From Acidimicrobiia bacterium (GTDB lineage: Bacteria; Actinomycetota; Acidimicrobiia; Spongiisociales; JAHEDJ01), in the NCBI GenBank assembly GCA_029210695.1, contig JARGFH010000007.1, positions 41,108 to 105,107 of the forward strand: 64,000 nucleotides of DNA. Reading direction: 5' to 3'. The notes under the pieces were generated by a model that was not told the DNA's origin, did not search any database, and saw only the letters and a list, made by a program, of their open reading frames with translations. The position numbers and the translations under genes are program-made. Below, one piece after another: positions 1 through 8,966 of the stretch; position 1 is the stretch's first letter; every line of letters begins with the position of its first letter.

Positions 1-2
1 GG

Positions 3-845
3 GGTCGAGAAGCTGTGGCCAAGACCCTCAGGAAGCCCTTGCTCGAAGACGTTGATCTGATGCATGCCTCCCGGGCCGACCTGGCCCAAATCGAGCAAAT
101 CATCAACCCGCTGACCCGCAAGCTGGCGGCGCGTTTGGCTCACAAGCGCCGGCTGCGGCGGTCGGGACGACTCGACTTTCGGAGAACGATGCGCCGATCA
201 CTGGCGACGGGCGGCGTCCCGATCGACCCCCAATTCCGCGTGCCGCATCCGATCAAGCCGGAGATCTTCATGTTGTGTGATATCTCCGGATCGATGGCTA
301 CATTCGCCCGGTTCACTCTCCAGTTCATGTATGCGATGTCGAGTCAGTTCTCGAAGGTGCGATCGTTTGCCTTCATCGATGCTCTCGACGAGGTCACTTC
401 ATATCTGGAGGTTGGAACCGATTTCCCACAGGCGCTCGACCGGATCTCCACGGAGGCCGAGGTCGTGTGGGTAGATGGTCATTCCGACTACGGCCGATCG
501 TTGGACCAGTTCTGGGACCGTTTCGGTGGCAGCCTGACCCGCCGGTCCACGGTCATCCTCACCGGAGACGCTCGCAACAACTACCGGGACGTGAACAGCT
601 CAATCCTCCCCAAACTGGTTGAGGTCTCACGAGCCGTGTACTGGCTCAACCCTGAGCCGGAGGCATACTGGGACACCGGGGATTCGGTAATGGGTGCCTA
701 TTCCCGCCATTGCACCGGGGCGTATGAGGTGCGGAACCTCCGCCAACTCGAGGCATTTGTCGAGCAGATTGCGCTGCCTCCTGTGGGTCGAGTTGCCCGC
801 CCGGTGCCTCACGAACCCGGTCCCGGACGTTTCTGGCGACGCTGA
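3..845 (+). CDS. VWA domain (CoxE-like) protein, 5' end outside window
   Basis: The frame is open to the first base of the window, so the gene probably starts upstream; a GTG at 15 is the first internal start. What is visible is about 276 residues. A basic N-terminal stretch rich in Arg/Lys is followed by a von Willebrand A domain whose MIDAS motif DISGSMA lies near residue 90, which is typical of the CoxE-like family (usually about 400 residues, so the N-terminal part is missing here). CoxE-type VWA proteins generally work with a MoxR-type AAA+ ATPase as metal-insertion or maturation chaperones; no such ATPase is visible in this window. Stop TGA at 843-845. Family call is solid, exact role is not. 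Confidence 0.75.
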   Translation, partial: GREAVAKTLRKPLLEDVDLMHASRADLAQIEQIINPLTRKLAARLAHKRRLRRSGRLDFRRTMRRSLATGGVPIDPQFRVPHPIKPEIFMLCDISGSMATFARFTLQFMYAMSSQFSKVRSFAFIDALDEVTSYLEVGTDFPQALDRISTEAEVVWVDGHSDYGRSLDQFWDRFGGSLTRRSTVILTGDARNNYRDVNSSILPKLVEVSRAVYWLNPEPEAYWDTGDSVMGAYSRHCTGAYEVRNLRQLEAFVEQIALPPVGRVARPVPHEPGPGRFWRR

Positions 846-1015
846 ACCAACTAGTCAATCTGCGGTTTCTTTGCATAGTTAGGATTGTGCGTAAAGATAC
901 GGGTCTGAGGGGTCGATACCAGACACATAGGTTGGGCGAAAGCGACCACTTTTCGATCGCCGGGCCCGGCCGACGAGATTGAGTAGCAGGTAGCAGAGTG
1001 CTTGAGGAGACAGTT

Positions 1016-1405
1016 GTGACACAGCGGGTGCTGGTCGTTGAGGACTCGGCGGTGATCCGCCGGTTGATCGAAGTCTGTCTTCGCCCTGCCAGCCTGGAAG
1101 TGATCATGAGGGAGGATGGGCCGCAGGGCCTCGAAGCAGCCATCACAGATCAGCCCGACCTCCTTGTCCTCGATATCGGCCTTCCTGAAATGGACGGGTG
1201 GGAGGTCCTCTACAGGCTCCGCTCGGACATCCGCACCAAGAATCTTCCAGTGCTAGTGCTCACAGCACACGCTGAAGAAGAGTCCCGGAGGCGAGCTGAT
1301 GAGGGCGGTGCCGATGCCTTCGTCACAAAGCCCTTCCAGCCCAACGAATTCCGCCAGGAAGTTCTCAACCTGCTGGCCCGCCCGCGGGCGGCCGTCAGCC
1401 TGTAG
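1016..1405 (+). CDS. Single-domain response regulator (CheY-like receiver)
   Basis: A stand-alone receiver domain of 129 residues without an output domain. Numbered from the upstream GTG at 998, the acidic pair is E15-D16, the phosphoacceptor is D59 in LLVLDIGLPEMDG, followed by T89 and K111 (KPF), so all receiver switch residues are present. I prefer the GTG at 1016 because GAGGAGA lies 5 nt before it; the GTG at 998 would add six residues with a weaker ribosome site. It could signal to a partner protein as CheY or Spo0F do; no histidine kinase is adjacent. Upstream (846-1015) I see no other gene. Confidence 0.8.
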   Translation: MTQRVLVVEDSAVIRRLIEVCLRPASLEVIMREDGPQGLEAAITDQPDLLVLDIGLPEMDGWEVLYRLRSDIRTKNLPVLVLTAHAEEESRRRADEGGADAFVTKPFQPNEFRQEVLNLLARPRAAVSL

Positions 1406-1597
1406 GAAGCCCCGGGTTCTCAGAACCCGTCGCCTGAGTTCTCTGCTGGTTCTTCCCTGCCAGCTGCCTATGGTCAACTGCGAACCGCCCTTGCGTATGG
1501 CCCCGGTTCGCCAGGCGGCGGGTACCGGGTAAATTGGCGTAGTTGGGGGTCGCCGTCGGCGCTCTATCGTCAGATCAATCGTTTTCCAGGAGGATCC

Positions 1598-2599
1598 ATG
1601 AAAGTTGCCATCAACGGTTTCGGGCGTATCGGACGCGCAGTCTTCCGTATCATCGCCGAGCGAAACGACCCCGATCTCCAGGTCGTTGCCGTCAATGACC
1701 TGACCGATGACGACACGCTCGCCCATCTGCTCAAGTACGACACGGTGTTCGGTCGGTTTCCCGGAGACATCGAAGTTGGCGACGGCGTCATGAAGGCCGG
1801 CGGCCAGACCGTTGCGATGCTCATGGAGCGCGACCCGGCCGCCCTCCCGTGGAGCGAACTCGGAGTGGACGTGGTAGTCGAGTCCACCGGCGTGTTCCGC
1901 GATCGCCCGTCACTGGAGAAGCATCTGGCGGCCGGCGCCAAGCGGGTACTGCTTACTGTTCCCGCCAAAGACCCGGTCGACGCCACGGTCGTAATGGGGG
2001 TCAACGACGAGACGATGACTGCCGAGGCCAAGCTGGTCTCGAACGCGTCGTGCACGACTAACTGCCTGGCACCGCTTGTGAAAGTACTCGACGAAGCGTT
2101 CGGCATCGAGCGTGGATTGATGACCACGATTCACGCCTATACAAACGACCAGAACATTGCCGACAGCCCGCACAAGGACCTTCGTCGGGCCCGTCACGCG
2201 GCCGCCAACATCATCCCGACGACCACCGGGGCGGCGCGGGCCGTCGGCAAGGTTCTACCGCATCTAGAGGGCAAGCTAGATGGCATGGCAATGCGGGTTC
2301 CCGTTGCAGATGGCTCGATCGTCGACTTTGTCGCAGAACTCAAAGTCGACGTGACGAAGGAACAGATCAATGCCGCCTTCAAAGCTGCTGCCGAGGGAGA
2401 ACTGAAGGGCATCCTCGAATACACCGAAGACCCCATCGTCTCCTCCGACATCATCGGGAATCCGCATTCCAGTATCTTCGATTCCCAGCTGACCTCGGTC
2501 ATGGGCGGAAATCTGGTCAAGGTTGTGTCGTGGTACGACAACGAGTGGGGATACTCGAGCCGCGTCGTCGACATGCTCTCGGCGATGGCGGATCAGTAG
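1598..2599 (+). CDS. gap: Glyceraldehyde-3-phosphate dehydrogenase, type I
   Basis: Cytoplasmic glycolytic/gluconeogenic enzyme converting glyceraldehyde 3-phosphate, NAD+ and phosphate to 1,3-bisphosphoglycerate. 333 residues, normal for the family. N-terminal Rossmann motif GFGRIGR at residues 7-13; catalytic C152 in [13 protein letters not shown]; partner H179 in [10 protein letters not shown]. Strong ribosome site AGGAGG a few bases before the ATG. Unlike many actinobacteria, it is not followed by pgk and tpi; the next genes are an M23-fold protein and nadD. REP-like hairpins follow the stop codon. Confidence 0.96.
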   Translation: MKVAINGFGRIGRAVFRIIAERNDPDLQVVAVNDLTDDDTLAHLLKYDTVFGRFPGDIEVGDGVMKAGGQTVAMLMERDPAALPWSELGVDVVVESTGVFRDRPSLEKHLAAGAKRVLLTVPAKDPVDATVVMGVNDETMTAEAKLVSNASCTTNCLAPLVKVLDEAFGIERGLMTTIHAYTNDQNIADSPHKDLRRARHAAANIIPTTTGAARAVGKVLPHLEGKLDGMAMRVPVADGSIVDFVAELKVDVTKEQINAAFKAAAEGELKGILEYTEDPIVSSDIIGNPHSSIFDSQLTSVMGGNLVKVVSWYDNEWGYSSRVVDMLSAMADQ

Positions 2600-2630
2600 C
2601 AACCGGCATCGAGTCGGCCCCCTACGCGTG

Positions 2631-2702
2631 TCTCCCTCGCGGCACGTGGGGGAGTACAACCTACGATCCATGAGCGTTTCTCCCTCGCGTTAGCGGGGGA
2701 GA
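2631..2702. repeat. Pair of REP-like palindromic repeats downstream of gap
   Basis: Two related imperfect hairpins at 2631-2654 and 2679-2702 share the first 11 bases (TCTCCCTCGCG) and a GGGGGAG close; the second has the form TCTCCCTCGCG-TTA-GCGGGGGAGA. They sit between gap and the next gene. A shorter stem-loop, TGCC...GGCA, follows at 2703-2720. They may end gap transcription or be copies of a dispersed extragenic repeat family; only a genome-wide count can decide. Confidence 0.6.
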
Positions 2703-2828
2703 TGCCGAGTCTTCGAGGCAGAGGGGGCAGCGGGACGGGATAGTCGAACAGGCGAACGAGGCACTTCACCCGCCGTCGACATGGTCTTACAGTGACGGTG
2801 GCGGTCGGCGGGCGGGGAGAGGAGTTCG

Positions 2829-3332
2829 TTGTATCTCGCCTCCGCCATCTTGCTGGCGATCAACCTGCTCATCCCGGCTGCGGCAAGCTGTGGTGGCATG
2901 GACCCGCCGGTCCCCGGTCCAGTGGTTCAAGGATTCGAGCCGGTGGGCCGGTATGCAGGCCACTGGGGTGTCGACTACCACGCGGTTGCGGGTACGGCAG
3001 TCACCGCCGGTCAAGCCGGGACGGTGTCCTTTGCCGGCGTCGTGGCCGGTAATCGGACGATCACGATCGACCATGGTGGCGGGGTGAAGTCCAGCTACTC
3101 GTATCTGTCGTCGGTCTCGGTCGAGGTCGGTGAGCGCATCCGTCGCGGTGCGGCCATCGGTCTGTCCGGTCGTGCCCACGGGACGGATGCCGTCCATTTC
3201 TCCGTGAGGGTCGGCGGGACCTACGTCGATCCGAACCGACTGTTTTCGTGTTCGCTGCTCGATCCGGCCGCCGCCCTCCGACTCGTGCCCGTCTCCCGAA
3301 GGTCTCGATCGTCCGCCTATCCTGTCGGATAG
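2829..3332 (+). CDS. Secreted M23 (LytM-fold) protein, catalytic histidines replaced
   Basis: 167 residues with a TTG start chosen because GAGAGGAG lies 4 nt upstream. Residues 1-20 form a hydrophobic export signal ending AAAS before Cys21. The M23 fold follows: metal ligands H45 and D49 (HWGVD) and H123 are present. The two histidines that act in catalysis in LytM are changed: the YxHL motif reads YSYL (Y92) and the first His of HxH is Ala (A121). It may therefore be a non-catalytic, EnvC/NlpD-like cell-wall protein that binds or activates another hydrolase. The stop TAG overlaps the GTG of nadD by one base, so translation is probably coupled. Confidence 0.75.
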   Translation: MYLASAILLAINLLIPAAASCGGMDPPVPGPVVQGFEPVGRYAGHWGVDYHAVAGTAVTAGQAGTVSFAGVVAGNRTITIDHGGGVKSSYSYLSSVSVEVGERIRRGAAIGLSGRAHGTDAVHFSVRVGGTYVDPNRLFSCSLLDPAAALRLVPVSRRSRSSAYPVG

Positions 3333-3898
3333 TGAAAAGGGGCATTCTAGGCGGAACATTCGATCCGCCCCACATAGCGCATCTAATCGCCGGCGAGGCC
3401 GCCTACCGGCAACTGGCGCTCGACATCGTCTCCTTCGTCCCGGCCGGGTCGCCATGGCAAAAGGCCGACTCGGGCGTTTCCGGCGCCGAGCATCGATTGG
3501 CGATGATCAGCCTCAGCGTCGAGCATATTCCGTACTTCGTGGCAGACGACATTGAAATCCGGAGGGAGGGGTCGAGCTTCATGGTCGACACGGTAGAGTC
3601 ATTCGACGGCGAGGACATCGTCCTGATCCTGGGGGCCGATGCTGCGCTCGGCATCCGCTCATGGCATCGGTGGAGGGATCTCCTCGAGCGAGTCGACTTG
3701 GCCGTTGCGCCCAGACCAGGGGTTGGACGCCACGAGGTCGAGCATGCTGTACCCAAACCCATCGAATGGCTCGATATGGCGCCGCTCGACCTCTCCGCAA
3801 CCGACGTGCGCGAGCGGGCTCGCAAAGGCTTGAGCATCCGGTTCTATGTGCGCGAACGGGTGTGGCAGTACGTGCAGGAGCATCACGTTTATGGCTAG
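3332..3898 (+). CDS. nadD: Nicotinate-nucleotide adenylyltransferase
   Basis: Adenylates nicotinate mononucleotide to deamido-NAD in NAD biosynthesis. 188 residues from the GTG at 3332, which overlaps the stop of the M23-like gene (TAGTG). The frame stays open upstream, but this start places the nucleotidyltransferase motif GGTFDPPHIAH within the first 20 residues, as expected for NadD. The second signature, SATDVRER near the C-terminus, matches the ISxTxxR motif. The gene overlaps the next one by 8 nt, forming an operon nadD - LytR_C protein - rsfS that is common in actinobacteria. Confidence 0.92.
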   Translation: MKRGILGGTFDPPHIAHLIAGEAAYRQLALDIVSFVPAGSPWQKADSGVSGAEHRLAMISLSVEHIPYFVADDIEIRREGSSFMVDTVESFDGEDIVLILGADAALGIRSWHRWRDLLERVDLAVAPRPGVGRHEVEHAVPKPIEWLDMAPLDLSATDVRERARKGLSIRFYVRERVWQYVQEHHVYG

Positions 3899-5111
3899 GT
3901 CCAGACACGGTCGGAGGCGACGGTCGGGGAATATCGGCCAAACCGCACCCTCACCCCGGGAGATCGAGCGTGAAGCCCGGTCTGAGGCGGCGAGGTTGGC
4001 TCGCCGCAGAATTGTACTGGCGACGGTTGCTGCCGTCGCGATCGTGGTAGGAACCGTGTGGGTTGCTGCTTGGTTGAACCGCACACCGGACGCCAGTCCG
4101 CCCGATGTAGAAGCCCCCCCAGATTCCGGCGCCTCGTTGCTGCTGGGTCTGACCGACGAGCGTGGTTCACTTGTCTCGATAGCGCTGGTGGCTTCGCACT
4201 CCGTCGAGGAATCCCGGCTGGTGCTGTTCCCGCCTTCGCTGGCTGCTGTTCTTCCCGGCTACGGCGAGCGTGATCTCGCCGATGCGGTCCTGTTCGGGGG
4301 GCCCGACCTGTTGCGTCTCACCATCGCCAACTTGCTGGGAATTCGCATCGACTCGGTGGGGGTAGCGGATGTCGGCGCGTTTGCCGCATCGGTCGGCGGG
4401 CCGATCAGCGTTGATCTGACGAAGCCTCTGGTCGTCTCCGATGCAGGCGGCGAGACCGTCGCGTACGGACAGGGAGTCGCCGAGCGGAGCACCGAGGATC
4501 TCAAGCGGCTGCTCTCCGAGCAGGGCACCGGAGATCAACTCGCGTTGCTCGTGAGACAGAGTGCGGTGTGGGAGGCGGTATTCGCCGCCGCCGCGATAGA
4601 TGGAGTGGTTCTCGACGGTCTGCTGGCAAGCGTGGAACAGAGCTCCGATGTGGCCTATCAGGCGATGTCAACTGCGGTGGTTGCCGACCCGCTGCTGGTG
4701 AGCGCCGTACCCACCAACCGGGTAGTGGGAGTAGGGCCGAGTACCGAGCGCTACACCGTCTCTACGGAAGAAGGAGCCGCCTTTGTTCTCGAATCGTTCG
4801 ACTATCTGCAACTTGCGGATGAACCCCGGCTGCGCATAGAGATCCTCAACGGTAACGGTCTGGTTGGAACGACGGCGCCCGTCGCCCGGGTGCTGATCGA
4901 GGCCGGCTACCGGGTGGTGTTCACCGACAATGCTGATCGCCAGGACTACGAGACCAGTCGTTTGATCGCGCAGGGATCCGAGCACCAGTCGGCTGCCGTC
5001 GCGATCCAACGGCTGCTCGGTACCGGCGAGGTCTTTCTCGAACAGCGGCAACCCAGCGGAGTGGTGGACCTCACTATCATTGTTGGATCAGATCTCGCCG
5101 TTCAGGGGTGA
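3891..5111 (+). CDS. LytR/CpsA/Psr-like membrane protein with LytR_C domain
   Basis: 406 residues from the ATG at 3891 (AGGAG 10 nt upstream), overlapping the end of nadD. Order: basic cytoplasmic N-terminus rich in Arg, one membrane segment (about residues 45-65, IVLATVAAVAIVVGTVWVAAW), then a divergent LCP-like region with the recognisable piece GGPDLLRLTIANLLGIRID, and a C-terminal LytR_C domain beginning near LRIEILNGNGLVGTTAPV. LCP proteins attach polymers to peptidoglycan at the outer membrane face; the Arg and Asp residues of active LCP enzymes are hard to place here, so activity is uncertain. The 3' end overlaps rsfS by 4 nt. Confidence 0.75.
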   Translation: MARSRHGRRRRSGNIGQTAPSPREIEREARSEAARLARRRIVLATVAAVAIVVGTVWVAAWLNRTPDASPPDVEAPPDSGASLLLGLTDERGSLVSIALVASHSVEESRLVLFPPSLAAVLPGYGERDLADAVLFGGPDLLRLTIANLLGIRIDSVGVADVGAFAASVGGPISVDLTKPLVVSDAGGETVAYGQGVAERSTEDLKRLLSEQGTGDQLALLVRQSAVWEAVFAAAAIDGVVLDGLLASVEQSSDVAYQAMSTAVVADPLLVSAVPTNRVVGVGPSTERYTVSTEEGAAFVLESFDYLQLADEPRLRIEILNGNGLVGTTAPVARVLIEAGYRVVFTDNADRQDYETSRLIAQGSEHQSAAVAIQRLLGTGEVFLEQRQPSGVVDLTIIVGSDLAVQG

Positions 5112-5491
5112 CCACCATCACAGTCGAAACCGATAGCTACAGCACCGCCCGTCAGATTGCCGACATCCTCGACGATAAGAAGGCCGAACACATCACGTTG
5201 CTCGATGTCTCGGACCTCATTCAGATCACAGAAGTCTTCGTGATCGCCACCGGTAACTCCCGCCGTCAGATCTTGACCCTCGCCGATGAACTTTCGGTTC
5301 AGATGAAGGCTGCCGACCATGGACCGCTCCGGACCGAAGGGCGAGAGGATGCCCTCTGGATGTTGATCGATTTCGGCGACGTCGTTGTACACCTTTTCCA
5401 GCTGGAACCCCGTCGGCATTACGATCTCGAGCGATTGTGGGGCAATGCGCCGCGTCTCGAGTGGGAGCCTGCCGCAGTCGGCGAGGGATGA
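5108..5491 (+). CDS. rsfS: Ribosomal silencing factor RsfS
   Basis: 127 residues, typical of the RsfS/Iojap family. These proteins bind L14 (uL14) on the 50S subunit and block subunit joining when nutrients are low. Family pieces visible are TEVFVIATGNSRRQ in the first half and the GLRTEG-like HGPLRTEGRED followed by DFGDVVVHLF. The GTG start overlaps the stop of the preceding gene (GTGA), so it is the last gene of the nadD operon. tRNA-Ala follows 27 nt later on the same strand. Confidence 0.93.
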   Translation: MTTITVETDSYSTARQIADILDDKKAEHITLLDVSDLIQITEVFVIATGNSRRQILTLADELSVQMKAADHGPLRTEGREDALWMLIDFGDVVVHLFQLEPRRHYDLERLWGNAPRLEWEPAAVGEG

Positions 5492-5518
5492 TCCGGTGGT
5501 AAAGTACCGATCCGATCC

Positions 5519-5595
5519 GGGGCTGTAGCTCAGCTTGGCAGAGCACTTGCATGGCATGCAAGGGGTCAGGGGTTCAAATCCCCTCAGCTCCACCA
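5519..5595 (+). tRNA. tRNA-Ala (anticodon GGC)
   Basis: Full cloverleaf: acceptor arm GGGGCTG pairs with CAGCTCC (5585-5591), D-arm GCTCAG..., anticodon stem CTTGC/GCAAG around loop ATGGCAT giving anticodon GGC, and T-arm with GGTTCAAATCC. The discriminator base is A5592 and CCA is encoded (5593-5595). The minus-strand integrase that ends 37 nt downstream suggests that the 3' end served as an attachment site. Confidence 0.95.
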
Positions 5596-5596
5596 C

Positions 5597-5626
5597 CGAA
5601 AACCCCTGTAAATACAGGGGTTTTCG
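5597..5626. terminator. Perfect 14-bp hairpin after tRNA-Ala
   Basis: Perfect inverted repeat with arms 5597-5610 (CGAAAACCCCTGTA) and 5613-5626 and a 2-nt centre. It carries T-runs on both strands, so it can terminate the tRNA/nadD operon from the left and the integrase gene from the right. It may also lie inside the island attachment region. Confidence 0.75.
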
Positions 5627-5631
5627 CCTAT

Positions 5632-6727
5632 TCAGGGGTGAAGCTGGGTGATGGCTGGGCCGCCCTTGGGCCGCACCTGGGCCGCAACAGCTTCGGTCCG
5701 GGCCGCCTCAAGAGCGTCGGCAGCCTCTCTGTCGCGTCCCTCGAAGAGGTGTCCGTAGATGTCGTAGGTGGTACGGATCGAGGCATGGCCGAGCCGTTTC
5801 GAGATGACATAGGGGTCCTCTCCGGCGGCGATGAGCAACGCCACTTGGGTGTGGCGCAGGTCGTGGGGCCGCATCGGTTCGCCCACTGAGGCTCGAACCG
5901 CCGGATACCACATCCGCCGCCGGAAAAGGTTGGGCGCGAGCCGGCCTCCTTCGGGTGCCGTGAACACGTAGCCGTCCTTGCCCGGATAGGCCGAGAGGTG
6001 GGGCGGCCAGCACGTCGGCCAAGAACGGCGGGAAGCTCACGGTGCGGCGGGCAGCCGGTGTCTTGATCGGCTCCTTAACCCGGAGCTGACGGCGGAGGAT
6101 ATCGAGCCGGTCGATGCGGAGAGCGGCCAACTCGCCGGGACGCAGGCCCGTGTAGGCGCCGGTCAGGACGAAGGCGCGGTAGCGGGGCCGGATGGCATCA
6201 GCGAGCGCTTCGACCTCGTTGATGGTCAGGAATCGCATCTCGGTGCGGCCGGCCTTGGGGAGGGCGATGTTCCGACAGGGGGAGCGCGGGATCATCTGAT
6301 CGCCAACGGCCAGTTCGAGGGCCTCTCGCAGCAAGGTGTAGGCCCGGCGAATTGTGGAAGGGGAGTAGCCGTCGGCGACAAGGTCGGCGATCCACTTCCG
6401 GATGGCTCCCGGTTCAATGGCGCCGACCGGAACCGATCCGAAGGTGGGCAGCACCAGGTTGCGGAGGACGGACCGGTAATTGTCCCGGGTTGAAGTAGCC
6501 ACATTGACTCGCCCTGCTTCGACGCTCGTGCTCCAGTCCCCCAACGTGAGTCGCCCGAGGCGCGGGTCGGTCCAGTCCCCGCGCGCCATGTCCGTCTCGA
6601 CGCTGTGCAAGAAGCGATCGGCGTCGGTTCTCCGAACGAAGCTCCTCGATCGCTCACGCCCCGTCGGGTCTCGGTAGCGCACCCGCCACAGCCGGGGACG
6701 GTCCGGGCGTCGTTCGACATAGCCCAT
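5632..6727 (-). pseudogene. Tyrosine recombinase/integrase, split by a 1-base frameshift
   Basis: Site-specific integrase of the phage/integrative-element type. From the ATG at 6727 (MGYVERRPDRPR), one frame carries the SAM-like core-binding region and the first catalytic Arg in TGLRPGELAAL, ending at SFPPFLADVLAA. The rest continues in another frame: HLSAYPGKDGYVFTAPEGG, then HDLRH, LGHASIRTT and the nucleophile Tyr in TTYDIYGH, stop at 5632. The shift sits at a run of four G (6000-6003, plus strand), consistent with one extra base. The frame also opens from an ATG at 6802, but 6727 fits known relatives and has TACGAT 6 nt upstream. It is either a decayed integrase or an assembly error in a homopolymer. 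Its 3' end faces tRNA-Ala, as in tRNA-integrated islands. Confidence 0.85.
5665..5684. repeat. 20-bp direct repeat, left copy
   Basis: The sequence CTTGGGCCGCACCTGGGCCG recurs exactly at 11229-11248, in the same orientation, 5.56 kb away. The left copy lies in the last codons of the integrase; the right copy lies just before the truncated intron reverse transcriptase. Confidence 0.8.
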
Positions 6728-6990
6728 GATCGGATCGTACAGATCCGGAGTGACAGGTTCGGGGTCAAAGAGGGTATCGTCACTGAGCGTGGCGCTCCAC
6801 ATAATGCCAATGCGTCCGGGATTGCCACATATGCCGGATATCGGGCGGTAAGTTGGGCCTTTCTCCTCTGGTGGGATTGAACGAGTTGGGCTAGTTCTTC
6901 AGTTGCGACTGTGTCAGGGGGGCGCGCCGCGGCGAGTTTCGCAGAAGTGATCCGTGGCAAGGCCACCGAAGGCGTCGAAAGGGGGCGCAG

Positions 6991-8235
6991 ATGACCGACT
7001 CCGCGCCTGAAGTGTTGGGAAGTACTGCGGCAGATGCGGGCGCGGAGCCACACCCGTCTCTACTCCGGCTCGAAGCTCGACATGAGGAGCCGACCGGGCG
7101 CAGCGAGTCGTTCGAGGCTTGCGTGGAGGACATCCGCAGGTGGTACGGCGGCGGCGGAGACGTCGTCGACCTCGTTTCAGGACTGGCGGGGCTGATCCGG
7201 CGGCGGCTCGGAGTGGCTCCGCAGAGTCCGGGAGCGGCGATGGTGGCGGTGCTGACCGGTTCTGGTATCAGGCTGTTGCCTGCGCTTCTCGCCGCCGTCC
7301 TGTTCGGACAGTGGACGGAGATTCCCTGGGGGCGGTGGGCGGTGATCCTCGCGTTCTATGGTTTTCTCGAAGGCAGCTTCGGGTGGATGAATCCGCCCCC
7401 AGGAAGCCCGCTGCTGCCAAGGGTCAAGCGGATCGTGGAGAACTGGACAGCGCTGCTCCCCACCATCGTCAGGGAGTCCGACCTGCGAGACCTGGCCGAC
7501 TTCACCCGGCGCTGGATTAGCCTGCCGGTAGTCGTGGTGGCGGGCGTGGCGGTAGCAGCCATGATGATTCTGGCCTGCGCACTGTTCACTCCGGCCGCCC
7601 TGGGCGAGCTTCCGGCGGGGAGCGTCGTTTTGTTGGCCTGGCTGCTCTTTGACTTCGGGGTGAATACCGTCTACTACGGGGAAGTCTTCCAAAGGGTGTT
7701 CATGGCTCGAGAAGCCAGATACGACCACCACCTCTTCTGGCCGAGCCCGGCCGACTCGCCCGAGGTCCACAAGGTGACGCGGAAGACGACCAACCAAGGG
7801 TTCGCAGCTGGGTTGTGGATCACCGCCTGGTTGGTGCTGGCGGTGGTGCTGGTGGGGTGGGACTCGCCGCTGGTGCTACCCCTGGCGGTGGGGTTCGTGG
7901 TGATCGGTTACCTCACCACCATCGGTTTGGCCTTCGGCAACCGGGCCAGCGTCCGCAAGATCGTCGAGCGGAGCCGCCAACAGCGTCTGGCCTTGTTCCG
8001 GTCCCGCATCGACACGTTCGAACCACGTATGGTCGACCTGTCACCCGAGGAATCAGAGCAACTCCGGGATCTGCTCTTTCTTCACCACGAGATCCGGGAC
8101 GCTCCCACCTCTTCCACCGCCACCCACACCGCGGTCCGAACCGCGGCGGGATTGCTCATCCCCACCATCGTGTTCGTCATCACCGTTTTCGGCGAGGTGT
8201 CGGCAGAACGCATCCTCGACGCCATCCTCCCCTGA
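6991..8235 (+). CDS. Multi-pass membrane protein of unknown function
   Basis: 414 residues; start ATG preceded by AAAGGGGGC. I do not recognise a family. A soluble N-terminal part of about 90 residues is followed by roughly six hydrophobic segments, including LLPALLAAVLFGQW, WISLPVVVVAGVAVAAMMILACALF, VVLLAWLLFDFGVNTVYYG, GLWITAWLVLAVVLVGW, LVLPLAVGFVVIGYLTTIGLAF and a last C-terminal one (LLIPTIVFVITVFGEV). Between the last two is a charged soluble region with LSPEESEQLRDLLFLHHEIRD. It lies in the putative island between the integrase and the DUF3024 gene, with no obvious operon partner. A defence or stress role is possible but unsupported. Confidence 0.6.
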   Translation: MTDSAPEVLGSTAADAGAEPHPSLLRLEARHEEPTGRSESFEACVEDIRRWYGGGGDVVDLVSGLAGLIRRRLGVAPQSPGAAMVAVLTGSGIRLLPALLAAVLFGQWTEIPWGRWAVILAFYGFLEGSFGWMNPPPGSPLLPRVKRIVENWTALLPTIVRESDLRDLADFTRRWISLPVVVVAGVAVAAMMILACALFTPAALGELPAGSVVLLAWLLFDFGVNTVYYGEVFQRVFMAREARYDHHLFWPSPADSPEVHKVTRKTTNQGFAAGLWITAWLVLAVVLVGWDSPLVLPLAVGFVVIGYLTTIGLAFGNRASVRKIVERSRQQRLALFRSRIDTFEPRMVDLSPEESEQLRDLLFLHHEIRDAPTSSTATHTAVRTAAGLLIPTIVFVITVFGEVSAERILDAILP

Positions 8236-8329
8236 CCCGGCCAACCCGACCCCCATATCCTCACCTACGAGTGCGGCGTCGAGAATCGCGCCGATCACTG
8301 TCCGTGGTGAGTTCAGACCCGGAAAGGCG

Positions 8330-8677
8330 TCAGCCGAAGAAGATACAGGTGGGATCTTCGTCGATCTCGTCGAGCAGGGTGCTGATGTTTTCGGAGGGAT
8401 CGAGATCCCAGTAGCGGTGCCACCGCTGATTGCGATCGGCCCAATAGAGGGTCCATGAAAGATCGGAGTTGTTGAAACGGAGTTGGGCGATCTTCATTCG
8501 GGTCCATTCGGCATCCGGATCCGACCAGAGGGGCCGGCACTCCATGATGGTGATCGAATGGCCGCGGACATCTGCGTCGAGTCGCACCCGATCGCGGATA
8601 TGCTCGGGGATCCGAGCGGCGCAGAAATGTCGGACTCGGGCCAGGTCGAGCTCGGGGATTGGGAGGATCGTTGCCAC
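8330..8677 (-). CDS. DUF3024 family protein
   Basis: 115 residues from the GTG at 8677 (VATILPIPELDLARV); the frame is open further upstream to 8740, but relatives begin near this point. The C-terminal signature is clear: EWTRMKIAQLRFNN, LYWADRNQRWHRYWD, and a close LLDEIDEDPTCIFFG, which matches the DUF3024 pattern DRN...YD...LL.EID.DPT.IFWG. Function is unknown. It stands alone between a membrane protein and the toxin-antitoxin pair. The stretch 8741-8966 upstream shows no gene that I can support. Confidence 0.7.
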   Translation of the reverse strand: MATILPIPELDLARVRHFCAARIPEHIRDRVRLDADVRGHSITIMECRPLWSDPDAEWTRMKIAQLRFNNSDLSWTLYWADRNQRWHRYWDLDPSENISTLLDEIDEDPTCIFFG

Positions 8678-8966
8678 GTGTCGACGATAGCGACTCGCCC
8701 GATGGCTGGGCGTGAAGAGCGAATCGGCGCCTTTGCTCAAAGCAGGGTCCAGGCATGGCTGAACCGAAGAGCCGGCTCAGGAGGGTGAGAAGCCGGTCGT
8801 ACTGGAAGGGTTAAACGCCCGAAGGTGACGCGCCTCCGTCGCTTCCCTGGGCACCTACCGGGTCGTCCTGAAGCAAGCGGTCGTGGGTTCGCCCCGATCC
8901 GCCCCAATCTCGCGCCATGTGACCCCTCGGGCCCGATAGTCCTGGATCGACTGCTCGAGGAGCGGG

